A DNA stretch of 64,000 nt from Algoriphagus sp. A40 (GTDB lineage: Bacteria > Bacteroidota > Bacteroidia > Cytophagales > Cyclobacteriaceae). The translations under genes were made by a program, and so were the position numbers. Where the stretch lies: positions 186,001-250,000 of the forward strand of contig NZ_MUNY01000072.1 of the NCBI RefSeq assembly GCF_002002735.1, given 5' to 3'. The notes below the pieces were generated by a model, which ran no database searches, had not been told where the DNA came from, and saw only the letters and a list, made by a program, of their open reading frames with translations. Positions 1-8,367 of the stretch are shown piece by piece; positions within the stretch are counted from its first letter, which is position 1, and each line of letters begins with the position of its first letter.

Positions 1-1
1 C

Positions 2-730
2 GAAAAACCAGCTGCCAACCGGCTGATTAAACTCTTGGAGCCTCACTTTCCGGGGATTCTTCCAGTTGCCAACATAGATTCTGTGACGAGGGCAGTGAGT
101 TGGTTTAGTCAAAATTCAGAACCCGATCTGATCTTTTGTGATATCCAATTAGCGGACGGAATAAGCTTTGAGATTTTCGAAAAAGTGAAGTTATCCACAC
201 CGGTGATCTTCACCACAGCCTTTGATCAATATGCCATTAAAGCCTTTCAGGTCAATGCGATTGACTATTTGCTCAAGCCGATCGATCCGGAGGAACTCGC
301 CAAAGCTGTGGAAAAATTCAAAAGCCGTCAATTGAAACCGACACTGGATTTCGAGGTATTGAAGGGTTTGCTTCAGCAGGAGAAAAAGACTTTCAAATCC
401 CGGTTTTTAGTCCGGTTTGGAGAAAAGATCCAGAGCATCCCAATTGAGGAAGTTGCTTTTTTTCTTAGTGAGGAGCGGGTGACTTTTTTGCAAACCAAAG
501 AAGGGAAAAAGTATGTGTTGGACTCTACACTTGAGCAGTTAGAGGCAAGTATAGATCCGGCTGTTTTTTTCCGAATCAATCGAAAATACCTCATTCGAGT
601 GGATGCGGTGGATGAAGTTTTGACCTACTCCAACAGTCGCCTCAAAGTCAAACTTAAAAATTGCACTGACAACGATATTTTGATCAGCCGGGAAAAGATG
701 ACAGAATTCAAGTCCTGGCTGGATCTGTAA
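2..730 (+). CDS. LytTR-family response regulator (5' end missing)
   Basis: This is a two-component response regulator: an N-terminal CheY-like receiver followed by a LytTR DNA-binding domain. The frame is open from base 2 with no upstream stop, and the first residues (EKPAANRL) match the usual start of such receivers just after the acidic pair, so the true start lies a few codons before the window. The phospho-acceptor Asp is at bases 140-142 (FCDIQ), followed by FTTA and the YLLKPID lysine loop. The LytTR half covers roughly the last 105 residues and ends in the basic NRKYLIRVDAV segment. A partner kinase is expected upstream, outside the window. The family call is firm; the regulon is unknown. 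Confidence 0.93.
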   Translation, partial: EKPAANRLIKLLEPHFPGILPVANIDSVTRAVSWFSQNSEPDLIFCDIQLADGISFEIFEKVKLSTPVIFTTAFDQYAIKAFQVNAIDYLLKPIDPEELAKAVEKFKSRQLKPTLDFEVLKGLLQQEKKTFKSRFLVRFGEKIQSIPIEEVAFFLSEERVTFLQTKEGKKYVLDSTLEQLEASIDPAVFFRINRKYLIRVDAVDEVLTYSNSRLKVKLKNCTDNDILISREKMTEFKSWLDL

Positions 731-804
731 GTGTTAATTTATATTGGGAAAACAGCAAAAAGCTTAGCCAGAGCGTTTCTATCTTTATCCAAATGTTTTA
801 CACT

Positions 805-1617
805 ATGAAGTTATTTTTGCTCAAACTTCCCATTCTCTTCTGCTTTATCGTCGCGGCTTGTGGCACACAAAATCCCGTCGAAATCGCCCCGGATTCCAGT
901 TCCTCTTTTGAGGAAATGCGTGGGGCGCCTCCAACTGAGCAAGCGGCTCCGGATGCTGAATTCACGGAGCGAAAAATCATCCGGGAAGGAGACCTTTACT
1001 TCGAGTGTCGGGATATCGAGGAGACGGACACTTTTATAAAGAATGAAATCAAAAATTTAAAGGGCTTCATCTCCAATGAATCCTCCAGTAGCTATGAAGA
1101 GCGGACTGAAAAGCGATTAACCATTCGGATACCGACAGACCAACTGGATCCCTTGATCCAAAAAATCCAAGATCACGCAGTCAAAATAGAAAATATCAAC
1201 ATCCGGAGCGAGGATGTCTCCGAGCAGTTTATTGACGTGGAAGCACGGCTAAAAACCAAAAAAGAATTGGAAATCCGATACACTGAACTGCTCAAAGTCG
1301 CGCGGACAGTCGATGAAATTTTGGGACTGGAGCGTGAATTGGCCAATGTACGTGGAGAAATCGAATCCATGCAGGGAAGGCTAAATTACCTGAGCGACCG
1401 AGTGAGTCTAAGTACACTCAATGTGTCGTTTTATGTCGAAGGAGAAATGGCCTTCGGATTTATCTCAAAACTCAAAGAGGGAATCAAAAACGGCTGGACA
1501 AACCTGCAATGGTTCCTTGTGTTTCTGGTGAATCTTTGGCCGTTCTTCCTCATTTTCCTAGTGGTCCTTTTCCTTATTCTGAAAAGAAGGAAGAAACTGC
1601 CTCCCCCGATGAGGTAA
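805..1617 (+). CDS. DUF4349 domain lipoprotein
   Basis: This is a predicted lipoprotein of the DUF4349 family. A short hydrophobic signal ends in a lipobox (IVAAC), then comes a low-complexity Ser/Pro/Glu linker. The conserved domain follows, with RKIIREGDL, the RIPTDQLD strand and a long coiled-coil-like helix (VDEILGLERELANVRGEIESMQGRL). One C-terminal transmembrane segment (about residues 235-260) is followed by a KRRKK basic tail. The ATG at 805 was chosen over the in-frame ATG at 793 because it places the charged residue and hydrophobic core of the signal correctly. The family's biochemical function is not established; the topology suggests an envelope protein anchored at both ends. Confidence 0.85.
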   Translation: MKLFLLKLPILFCFIVAACGTQNPVEIAPDSSSSFEEMRGAPPTEQAAPDAEFTERKIIREGDLYFECRDIEETDTFIKNEIKNLKGFISNESSSSYEERTEKRLTIRIPTDQLDPLIQKIQDHAVKIENINIRSEDVSEQFIDVEARLKTKKELEIRYTELLKVARTVDEILGLERELANVRGEIESMQGRLNYLSDRVSLSTLNVSFYVEGEMAFGFISKLKEGIKNGWTNLQWFLVFLVNLWPFFLIFLVVLFLILKRRKKLPPPMR

Positions 1618-1677
1618 AGGAAAGCTAATTTCCGAACGATAAGCTTTGGAAAAATTCGCCCTCACCCGCAAAACTAA

Positions 1678-1710
1678 AACCCTCCAAGGGTTTGGAACCC
1701 TTGGAGGGTT
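1678..1710. terminator. Perfect 15-bp hairpin between convergent genes
   Basis: AACCCTCCAAGGGTT (1678-1692) and its exact reverse complement (1696-1710) enclose a 3-nt loop. The hairpin sits between two convergent genes, so it can act on both transcripts. The arms are not followed by a clean T-tract, so it may instead be a dispersed intergenic palindrome. Confidence 0.6.
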
Positions 1711-1715
1711 GCATG

Positions 1716-2612
1716 CTAGGCAAACAAATCAATAAGATTCTTTTTGAAATAGTCCGCACTATCCTTCACGCTTTGGATAGGATTCTGGGCAAAGTTTCCG
1801 CCCTGCTCGATGTAGTAATATTTCATGCCCGAGAGTGAAGCATCAGGTAAAATTTTGGTGTAGTCGATTGATCCGTTACCCATCTCAGTATAATCTCTGC
1901 TGACCTTGTCCATGTCCTTGATATGCCACATGACAAAGCGTCCGGGAGCTTTCAGGAAGAGTTCATGGGCAGAGCTCGGAGAGCTATGCGACACCCAATA
2001 GAGATCGATCTGGAGCTTAACCAAATCAGGGTCTGTATTTTTCAGAATGATATCGTATCCATTTTCCCCGTTGTGGTCGATAAATTCAAAGTCGTGATTG
2101 TGGTAGGCAAAGCCCAATTTGGCCTTAGTCACACGTTCACCGATCGCGTTCAGCTTTTCGGTGAGAAGTTTAAACTTTTCGATAGATCGGGATGCCGGAT
2201 CGAGCCAGGGCCAGGTGATGTACTTTTGACCCAAGGCATGCGCTCCGACGATGCACTGATCGGTGTAGCGCATGAGTTCTTCTTCCGGCCCGTTGAAGTA
2301 TTTGATAAAATCGTAATGCCCACTGGTACTTTCCAGAGAATTATCCTCAATTACTTTCTTGAAATCAGCCGCTGGCATTCCGTAGTACTTGTTTGCCGGC
2401 CCGTCATAGCCGTAGATTTCGGTGTCCTGATAGCCAAAGCTGGCAATGGTTTTCAGGGTTTTGATGGGATCTTCGGCCATGGGCTGTCTGATTGTAAAAA
2501 GCTGAAGGCCCATCTTGTAGTTTGCTTTTGGAAAATCAAAACCGGAAAGTCCAAGGCCGGCTAGAGAAAGGGCAAAGCCTGACTGCTTGATGAAATCGCG
2601 TCGGGAAGGCAT
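1716..2612 (-). CDS. Sugar phosphate isomerase/epimerase-like TIM barrel, Tat-type signal
   Basis: This 298-residue protein belongs to the xylose-isomerase-like TIM-barrel superfamily (AP endonuclease family 2 fold). The N-terminus carries a twin-arginine-like signal (SRRDFIKQSG) with a hydrophobic stretch to about residue 25, so export is likely. Visible barrel features are YHNHDFEF (metal ligands), LQIDLYWVSHS, MWHIKDMD and a late YIEQGG glutamate. Such proteins in Bacteroidota are usually sugar or inositol isomerases/epimerases; the substrate cannot be read from the sequence. It converges on the DUF4349 gene, with the hairpin between them. No partner enzymes lie beside it. Confidence 0.88.
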   Translation of the reverse strand: MPSRRDFIKQSGFALSLAGLGLSGFDFPKANYKMGLQLFTIRQPMAEDPIKTLKTIASFGYQDTEIYGYDGPANKYYGMPAADFKKVIEDNSLESTSGHYDFIKYFNGPEEELMRYTDQCIVGAHALGQKYITWPWLDPASRSIEKFKLLTEKLNAIGERVTKAKLGFAYHNHDFEFIDHNGENGYDIILKNTDPDLVKLQIDLYWVSHSSPSSAHELFLKAPGRFVMWHIKDMDKVSRDYTEMGNGSIDYTKILPDASLSGMKYYYIEQGGNFAQNPIQSVKDSADYFKKNLIDLFA

Positions 2613-2749
2613 GGTGAATAGGTTAGGTTTGGGTTAAAAATTTTTAGTCGAAGCTGACCGTTTTAAATATACAATTCAAAAGCACAAACTTCCGTTAAGC
2701 AAAGCCAATTAGGGTTCCGCAGTTTTCGAAAAGCCACTAACTTTAAGAA

Positions 2750-3652
2750 ATGTCGCACGATCACCATCATCCTCACGATTCTGGAAAAAACTTAAAAACC
2801 GCCTTTTTTCTAAATCTGGCCTTTACAATCATTGAGTTGATTGGTGGATTGTATGTAAATAGTGTCTCCATCTTATCGGATGCGGTTCATGATTTAGGAG
2901 ATTCCCTTTCATTGGGTACTTCTTGGTATCTGGACAGACTTTCAAAGAAAAAAGCAACCGAATCGTATTCTTTTGGGTATCGAAGATTTTCCCTTCTGGG
3001 CGCATTCATCAACGCCATCATATTAATTCTCGGTTCTGCCTTTGTGATCAGAGAAGCCATCCTTAGACTTCAAACCCCGGAGGAGTCTGACGCAAAAGGG
3101 ATGCTTTACTTTGCGATTTTAGGAGTTGCTGTAAACGGCTTTGCCGCCTGGAAACTGAGCAAAGGAAAAACGATGAACGAGAAGGTGATTTCCTGGCATT
3201 TGATCGAAGATGTATTGGGATGGGTCGCTGTGCTGATCGTTTCAGTGGTCTTGATCTTTTATCCCAATCCCTATCTTGATCCGGCGCTTTCACTTCTTAT
3301 TTCGGTTTACATCCTTTGGAATGTCCTAAAAAGGCTTCAGGAAACAGTCTTTTTGTTCCTTCAGGGCCAACCTGCCGATGTGGATAAGTCGGCCATTGAA
3401 AAAGAAATCCTGCAAATCCAACATGTAGAATCTACCCACCACACCCATATTTGGTCTTTGGACGGGGAGCATCACGTATTCACTACCCATGTGAAACTCA
3501 AACCCCTCAATTCATTGGATGATTTGCTGGCAGTGAAAAATGAACTCAAGAGGATCATGAAAAACTATCCCTTTGAACACTACACCATCGAAACAGAAAT
3601 TGATCAGGAAGATTGTGTGCTTCTTGAGGATGAGAAACACACTCATTCCTAA
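2750..3652 (+). CDS. Cation diffusion facilitator (CDF) metal exporter
   Basis: This is an inner-membrane proton/metal antiporter of the CDF family, CzcD-like, exporting Zn2+ or related divalent ions. The His-rich N-terminus (SHDHHHPHDSG) is typical of zinc-handling members. Six transmembrane segments run from about residue 16 to 195. The metal site is visible as SDAVHDLGD in TM2 and WHLIED in TM5. The C-terminal cytoplasmic domain (about 205-300) is again His-rich (HVESTHHTHIW, HTHS). Length is normal for the family. It is a single gene with a 14-nt gap to the convergent DUF4251 gene. Metal specificity is inferred from the His/Asp motifs. Confidence 0.95.
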   Translation: MSHDHHHPHDSGKNLKTAFFLNLAFTIIELIGGLYVNSVSILSDAVHDLGDSLSLGTSWYLDRLSKKKATESYSFGYRRFSLLGAFINAIILILGSAFVIREAILRLQTPEESDAKGMLYFAILGVAVNGFAAWKLSKGKTMNEKVISWHLIEDVLGWVAVLIVSVVLIFYPNPYLDPALSLLISVYILWNVLKRLQETVFLFLQGQPADVDKSAIEKEILQIQHVESTHHTHIWSLDGEHHVFTTHVKLKPLNSLDDLLAVKNELKRIMKNYPFEHYTIETEIDQEDCVLLEDEKHTHS

Positions 3653-3666
3653 ATGAGGAGCAAAGC

Positions 3667-4128
3667 TTATTCCTGAATTATCCCGGAATAGTTCATACCC
3701 TCTTTGCTGTTGCTGGTGATTCTGAGAGAGGTATTACCCGTTTTTTGAATGGTCAGGAAAATTGATCGGATATCATTTTGTTCTGTAGGCTCGATGGTAA
3801 TATCCCAGCCGCCTTTCTTGCGGGGTTTGACCTCATAGGTGTATTCGGTAATATCAAATTTCAAGCCTCCATCAGTTGATCCTGGAGTTCCTGAATAAGA
3901 TCTGCCAAAAAAAGGCAAATCTCCCACTACTTTTTCCGGACTGACATTAAGTGTGTATCCGGGATCCAGCTGGATCATCCTCCCACGCATTCCGGTTGCC
4001 TGCCGACCTTCAAATACGAACGTCTTTGAATCAACTGCAGCCTGCAATTTTTCCGTATCAGTCTGTTGAGCTTGAGCCAACCAAACCAAGTTTAGGAGGA
4101 ATAGAAATAGGAGAAATGTGTTTTTCAT
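3667..4128 (-). CDS. DUF4251 domain secreted protein
   Basis: This small exported protein (153 residues) starts with a clear signal peptide (hydrophobic to about residue 18, then AQAQQ). The remainder fits DUF4251, a Bacteroidota beta-rich family: a region ending in MIQLDPGYTLNVSPEKVVGDLPFFGRSY, then alternating strands (EYTYEVKPRKKGGWDITIEP) and a SLRITSNSKEG terminal strand. Its function is unknown. It converges with the CDF gene and shares no operon with another gene. Confidence 0.82.
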   Translation of the reverse strand: MKNTFLLFLFLLNLVWLAQAQQTDTEKLQAAVDSKTFVFEGRQATGMRGRMIQLDPGYTLNVSPEKVVGDLPFFGRSYSGTPGSTDGGLKFDITEYTYEVKPRKKGGWDITIEPTEQNDIRSIFLTIQKTGNTSLRITSNSKEGMNYSGIIQE

Positions 4129-4302
4129 AATGCTTCGTTTTATCTGATTTTAATTTAGTCAAAAGACATTTATTGCTATGATTTTGATAAAAATTTTCCT
4201 TTTTCCAAATACTAGTCGAATTTGGACTGGAATTTTCACGGCTATTAGCTTGACTTCTTTCCCAAACTGACATTAGTCATGTTTTTAGGTAAAGTCTCCA
4301 TC

Positions 4303-4310
4303 TACATTTG
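4303..4310 (+). promoter_or_regulatory. Possible Bacteroidota -7 element
   Basis: TACATTTG matches the Bacteroidota sigma-ABfr -7 consensus TAnnTTTG and lies about 45 bases before the preferred start codon at 4355. I do not see a convincing TTTG -33 element at the right distance, so the call is weak. Confidence 0.25.
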
Positions 4311-4354
4311 ACCAGACAATGATAAATTACCAACTATTTCAAAAAGTATCTTTT

Positions 4355-5473
4355 ATGAAAAAATTCCTTCTGTTAGGAATAGGCTATTTGTTGACTTTAG
4401 GTTTTGTCAACGCCCAGGTTTTTTCCAACAAGCCAGTTGGAGAAAAACAGAAAAGGGTTATTGATAGCGTCAAGATGGCTGAATATCCCTATGCGCTTCC
4501 TATATTGGGAGACAAGGCGGCTGGGGCAGGCTTTGAGCTGCCCTATTCTGCGGGTGTCAGCGCTCAATACTTTTGGCAGCAATCTGACATTATCATCGAA
4601 AATATAATGGTCGGATTCAACAACGGCCAAATGTACGACGTCGACGAAATCATACGCTTTAACAAAGCCGTAGCCACAGCAAGTGCAGTGACTGTCAGAC
4701 CGGACATCTGGCTTTTCCCCTTTTTGAATATTTATGGGATTTTGGGCAAATCCCAAGCGTCCACCGAAATTGGATTTGGACTATGGCTTCCGGATGGGGA
4801 AAACAACTTTACTGAAGTGCTGTCCGCCGGCTCATTGGTAGAGTTCAATGCGACCACATTTGGACTGGGGATGACACCTACCATTGGAATTGGTGGTGGA
4901 TTTATGGCTTTGGATATGAATGTGGCCTGGACGGATGTGCCGCAGCTTGCTAAACCTGCTAAGACCTTCATTTTTGGACCCCGTTTTGGGAAAAATTTCA
5001 AGATGCCGAATCAAAAAGCAGTGACTGTGTGGGTTGGAGGATTCAGGGTACACCTTAGTTCAGAGACGTACGGATCGATCCCTCTGAGTGAAGTGTTTCC
5101 CGAGGGATCTTTAGGTGGAAGAATCGATGAGGGCATAGAAAAAGTCGAAAGCGCCCAAATAAAGGTGGACACCTGGTGGGATGGTCTCAGTCCCGTGGAT
5201 CAAAACAACCCGATCAACAAAGCTAAATACAACAAAGCAAATGATGTCTTGGAAAGAGCGAGTAACATCCTGGTAGCTGCAGACGGTGCGATCAGCACCA
5301 TCGAAAGTTCAACTGTCCAATACTCCATGGACAAGCGCCCTGCGGATATGTGGAACTTTATCATTGGAGGACAATATCAGTTCAGCAAACATTTTATGGT
5401 CAGAGCAGAATATGGATTTCTGGGAAGCCGAGAGCAGTTGATCACGGGAGTCCAGTACAGATTTGGACTCTAA
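4355..5473 (+). CDS. Predicted outer-membrane beta-barrel protein of unknown function
   Basis: This 372-residue secreted protein has a standard signal peptide (MKKFLLLGIGYLL...VNAQ). The ATG at 4355 is preferred over one at 4319 because the signal starts there. The mature part alternates short amphipathic strands and turns (TEIGFGLWLPDG, VWVGGFRVHLSSETYG, IGGQYQFSKHFMVRAEYGF) and ends in an aromatic residue before a hydrophobic C-terminus (VQYRFGL), which is typical of outer-membrane barrels. A helical, charged insert (about residues 250-330) interrupts the strands. I do not recognise a named family. It stands alone, with a strong terminator after it. Confidence 0.7.
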   Translation: MKKFLLLGIGYLLTLGFVNAQVFSNKPVGEKQKRVIDSVKMAEYPYALPILGDKAAGAGFELPYSAGVSAQYFWQQSDIIIENIMVGFNNGQMYDVDEIIRFNKAVATASAVTVRPDIWLFPFLNIYGILGKSQASTEIGFGLWLPDGENNFTEVLSAGSLVEFNATTFGLGMTPTIGIGGGFMALDMNVAWTDVPQLAKPAKTFIFGPRFGKNFKMPNQKAVTVWVGGFRVHLSSETYGSIPLSEVFPEGSLGGRIDEGIEKVESAQIKVDTWWDGLSPVDQNNPINKAKYNKANDVLERASNILVAADGAISTIESSTVQYSMDKRPADMWNFIIGGQYQFSKHFMVRAEYGFLGSREQLITGVQYRFGL

Positions 5474-5510
5474 CTTCAAAAGGTCCATTTAACGCGGATC
5501 CTCCACTTCA

Positions 5511-5552
5511 GGCGGCCTAGGGTAGAAATTTCCTAGGCCGCCTTTGCTTTTT
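5511..5552 (+). terminator. Rho-independent terminator
   Basis: A perfect 11-bp GC-rich stem, GGCGGCCTAGG (5511-5521) with CCTAGGCCGCC (5532-5542), has a 10-nt loop and is followed by TTTGCTTTTT. It ends the barrel-protein transcript. Confidence 0.85.
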
Positions 5553-5684
5553 ATAGCGAGCTGATTTTCAGGATTTTTTAAATAAAAACTAGAATTTTCC
5601 ACTAACTTTTATTTCTCTGCAGGCAAAAGGTTTAACTCTTTTGTCAATTAGGAACCCTTAACTCTACCATCTTTTCAATCCACC

Positions 5685-6752
5685 ATGTTTAAAAAAATAA
5701 TTTATACGCTGATTCTGGCAATCTTAACTGTTCCGGCTTGGGCTCAGAATACAGAAAATCTAAAAGCTTCAACACTCGGCTTCATTCGGACACTCGAAGG
5801 CAATCAGGTTGATTCCGTTTACATCACATTTCCGGATAGTGCCAGAACTCAATGGACCAACTTACCGCTTGGGCTTGCTCCCCGATCGGGGCTTCGATTT
5901 GGGGATCTTTCCGAAGAAAGCAAAATCGCTTTTCACAAAGTCCTGAGCTCGATATTCAGTTCCCAGGGTTATTTGAAAACCTTCGCCATTATGCAGGTTG
6001 ACGACATTCTGCATGAGCTGTTTGAAATCCAGTTTCAGCAGGGAAAGGTGGATGAAAGAAGCATGGGGTTTATCCGGAAACTAAACTGGGACTATGGAAA
6101 TTACTATGTCGCGATAGCCGGAAATCCTGAAACGGATGACACTTGGGGCCTTAAGTTCGAGGGACATCACATTTCCATTAACCTCACCGTGGCCGGGGAT
6201 GAGTTTACAATGACTCCCTTATTTTTTGGATCAGATCCGGCAGTGGTCGAAGCCACTCAGTATGCCGGACTGAGGCCTTTGAGCAAGGAGGAGGATTACG
6301 GTTTTTGGTTGGTAAATGCACTGGACGAAACCCAAAAAGCCAAGGCAACCCTGCCCGAAAAAGTGCCGGGAGACATCATCACCAGCCCGGACCGACCCCA
6401 GTGGTTGGAGGAATTCAAAGGAATCAAAGGATCCGAACTCAACGAAGGCCAACAGAAAATCCTGCATTACCTGATCGAAGAATACATCGGGAATCTGGAT
6501 CGGGAAAAAGCTGAAGAATACCTTGCTAAACTTCATGCCCGGGGAATGGGCGAAGTGTATTTTGCCTGGATCGGAAGCTACGAACCGATGAAAGCCCATT
6601 ATTACGTCGTCCACAGTCCTGACTTTTTGATCGAATACGACAATGTGGGCTTCCTTGACAATGCCAATCACATCCACAGCATCTGGAGGGAAAAGGGAAA
6701 TGATTTCGGTGAGGATATTTTGAAAAAGCACCGAATGGATCATAAACATTAA
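5685..6752 (+). CDS. DUF3500 domain secreted protein
   Basis: This exported protein of 355 residues has a signal peptide cut after about TVPAWAQ. The body matches DUF3500: an early PLGLAPRSGLRFGDLSEE segment, the central DTWGLKFEGHHISIN block, which is the most recognisable part, LTVAGDEFTMTPLFFGSDP, and a His-rich end with HYYVVHSPDFLIEYDN and NHIHSIWREKGNDFG. Function is not established. The conserved His cluster suggests a metal-binding or enzymatic role (inference). The downstream sulfatase begins 4 bases after its stop, so the two are almost certainly co-transcribed. Confidence 0.88.
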   Translation: MFKKIIYTLILAILTVPAWAQNTENLKASTLGFIRTLEGNQVDSVYITFPDSARTQWTNLPLGLAPRSGLRFGDLSEESKIAFHKVLSSIFSSQGYLKTFAIMQVDDILHELFEIQFQQGKVDERSMGFIRKLNWDYGNYYVAIAGNPETDDTWGLKFEGHHISINLTVAGDEFTMTPLFFGSDPAVVEATQYAGLRPLSKEEDYGFWLVNALDETQKAKATLPEKVPGDIITSPDRPQWLEEFKGIKGSELNEGQQKILHYLIEEYIGNLDREKAEEYLAKLHARGMGEVYFAWIGSYEPMKAHYYVVHSPDFLIEYDNVGFLDNANHIHSIWREKGNDFGEDILKKHRMDHKH

Positions 6753-6756
6753 AGAA

Positions 6757-8142
6757 ATGAAGGGAAAATATATTCTGATTCTGATCGCCTCCCTGCTTTT
6801 TTCCTGCGGATCTCAAGAGGAAAATGAGACCAAATCCGATCTGCCAAATATCGTTTTCATTTTCGCCGATGATTTGGGCTACGGAGATATAGGTTGTTTT
6901 GGTGCCTCGGATATTGCCACTCCAAACATTGACCGAATTGCTGCAGAAGGGATTAAATTCACCTCATTTCTATCAGCCTCGCCGGTTTGCAGTCCTTCAA
7001 GAGCTGGACTTTTGACTGGACGGATGCCCCAGCGAATGGGAATCAATGCTGTTTTTTTCCCGGAAAGTTTCACCGGAATGGATCCTGAGGAAATCACCAT
7101 CGCCGAAATCCTGAAAGAAAAAGGCTACCGAACCGGAATCGTAGGAAAATGGCATTTGGGCCATATGGAAAAATTCCTGCCCCTCAATCAAGGCTTTGAT
7201 GAATACTTTGGAATTCCCTATTCCAATGATATGGCATCGGTGGTGTATATGAGGGGAAATGAAGTGGAAAAATTCAAAGTCGATCAGCGCTACACCACCA
7301 AAACATACACGGAGGAATCTTTGAAATTCATCGATTCTACTGCCGATCAGCCTTTTTTTCTATACCTGGCGCACAGCATGCCGCATGTACCGATTTATGC
7401 TTCTCCTGAGTTTGAAGGAAAATCCAAGCGTGGACTTTATGGAGATGTCATCCAAGAGTTGGATTGGAGTGTGGGGGAAGTCTTGAAAAAATTGGAGGAA
7501 AAGGACATTCTGGAAAACACGCTGGTTGTATTTTCCTCAGACAATGGCCCATGGCTGGTGATGGAAGATCATGGAGGTTCCGCCGGTCCACTCCGCGAAG
7601 GCAAGCAATTCACTTTTGAAGGGGGAGTGAGGGTGCCCACAGTCGCCATGTGGAAAGGAAAAATTGATCCCGGCCAGGTCTATGAGGACTTGGCCACTCA
7701 GATGGATTGGTTCCCGACTTTTTGCAAGCTCGTAGGAGCAGAAATTCCCCAAGACCGGGAAATTGACGGCAAAGACCTGGGGTCGGTTCTTTTTGAAAAT
7801 GGAAATCGGGAAGGCGATTCCTTCCTCTATTACATGCTTTCAAGTCAGGAAGCTTTTCGGGAAGGGGATTGGAAGATCAAGCGACCTTATCCAGGATTCG
7901 CAGGCACGAGAGGGATGAAAAAAGTAGATGCCCACGACACACTCTTATTCAATCTGAAAAATGATCCGGGAGAGACCACCAATCTGGCGGGAGAAAACCC
8001 GGAGAAAACCGCCCAGATGATGCGGGCGATGGAACTTGCTGTGAAGCAATTAGGTCCTTTGCCGGAAAGTAAAGTGGTCAGGACTCCTCAGGATAACAGT
8101 CACTATGAATATTTGGAGAAGAAACATAAAGGTGAAAATTGA
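6757..8142 (+). CDS. Sulfatase (formylglycine-dependent) lipoprotein
   Basis: This family S1 sulfatase hydrolyses sulfate esters, probably on a sugar or glycan. The N-terminus is a lipoprotein signal (LLFSCGS). The metal-binding start of the domain is IVFIFADDLGYGDIG. The maturation motif CSPSR is canonical, with the Cys that becomes formylglycine at residue 78, followed by AGLLTG. GKWHLGH and FFLYLAHSMPHVP supply further active-site Lys/His residues, and SSDNGPW supplies the second metal Asp-Asn pair. Length (461) is normal. It is coupled to the DUF3500 gene. No formylglycine-generating enzyme or SusC/D pair lies in the window, so the substrate cannot be inferred from neighbours. Confidence 0.95.
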   Translation: MKGKYILILIASLLFSCGSQEENETKSDLPNIVFIFADDLGYGDIGCFGASDIATPNIDRIAAEGIKFTSFLSASPVCSPSRAGLLTGRMPQRMGINAVFFPESFTGMDPEEITIAEILKEKGYRTGIVGKWHLGHMEKFLPLNQGFDEYFGIPYSNDMASVVYMRGNEVEKFKVDQRYTTKTYTEESLKFIDSTADQPFFLYLAHSMPHVPIYASPEFEGKSKRGLYGDVIQELDWSVGEVLKKLEEKDILENTLVVFSSDNGPWLVMEDHGGSAGPLREGKQFTFEGGVRVPTVAMWKGKIDPGQVYEDLATQMDWFPTFCKLVGAEIPQDREIDGKDLGSVLFENGNREGDSFLYYMLSSQEAFREGDWKIKRPYPGFAGTRGMKKVDAHDTLLFNLKNDPGETTNLAGENPEKTAQMMRAMELAVKQLGPLPESKVVRTPQDNSHYEYLEKKHKGEN

Positions 8143-8367
8143 GTACTTCAGGTCTCTCAGGTTCTAAATGGTTTTTCTCAAAAATTCCCCGAAAAGAAAT
8201 TCAGTAAGTAGGGGAAGATATGGATTCCTTTCGTCCCAGGTTGGGCTAAGAGCAAAATCAGCCTATTTAAATTGATGAGTGCTGAAGACGTAATCTTTTT
8301 GCATTCAACACACCAGTATAATGATCAACCTGCAGAAATTTTTCCAATTATCTCTTTCAAGAAAATC

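Noticed and set aside
1923..2564. 213-codon plus-strand open frame opposite the TIM-barrel gene
   Set aside because: It lies wholly antisense to a well-supported gene and has no recognisable domain or signal.
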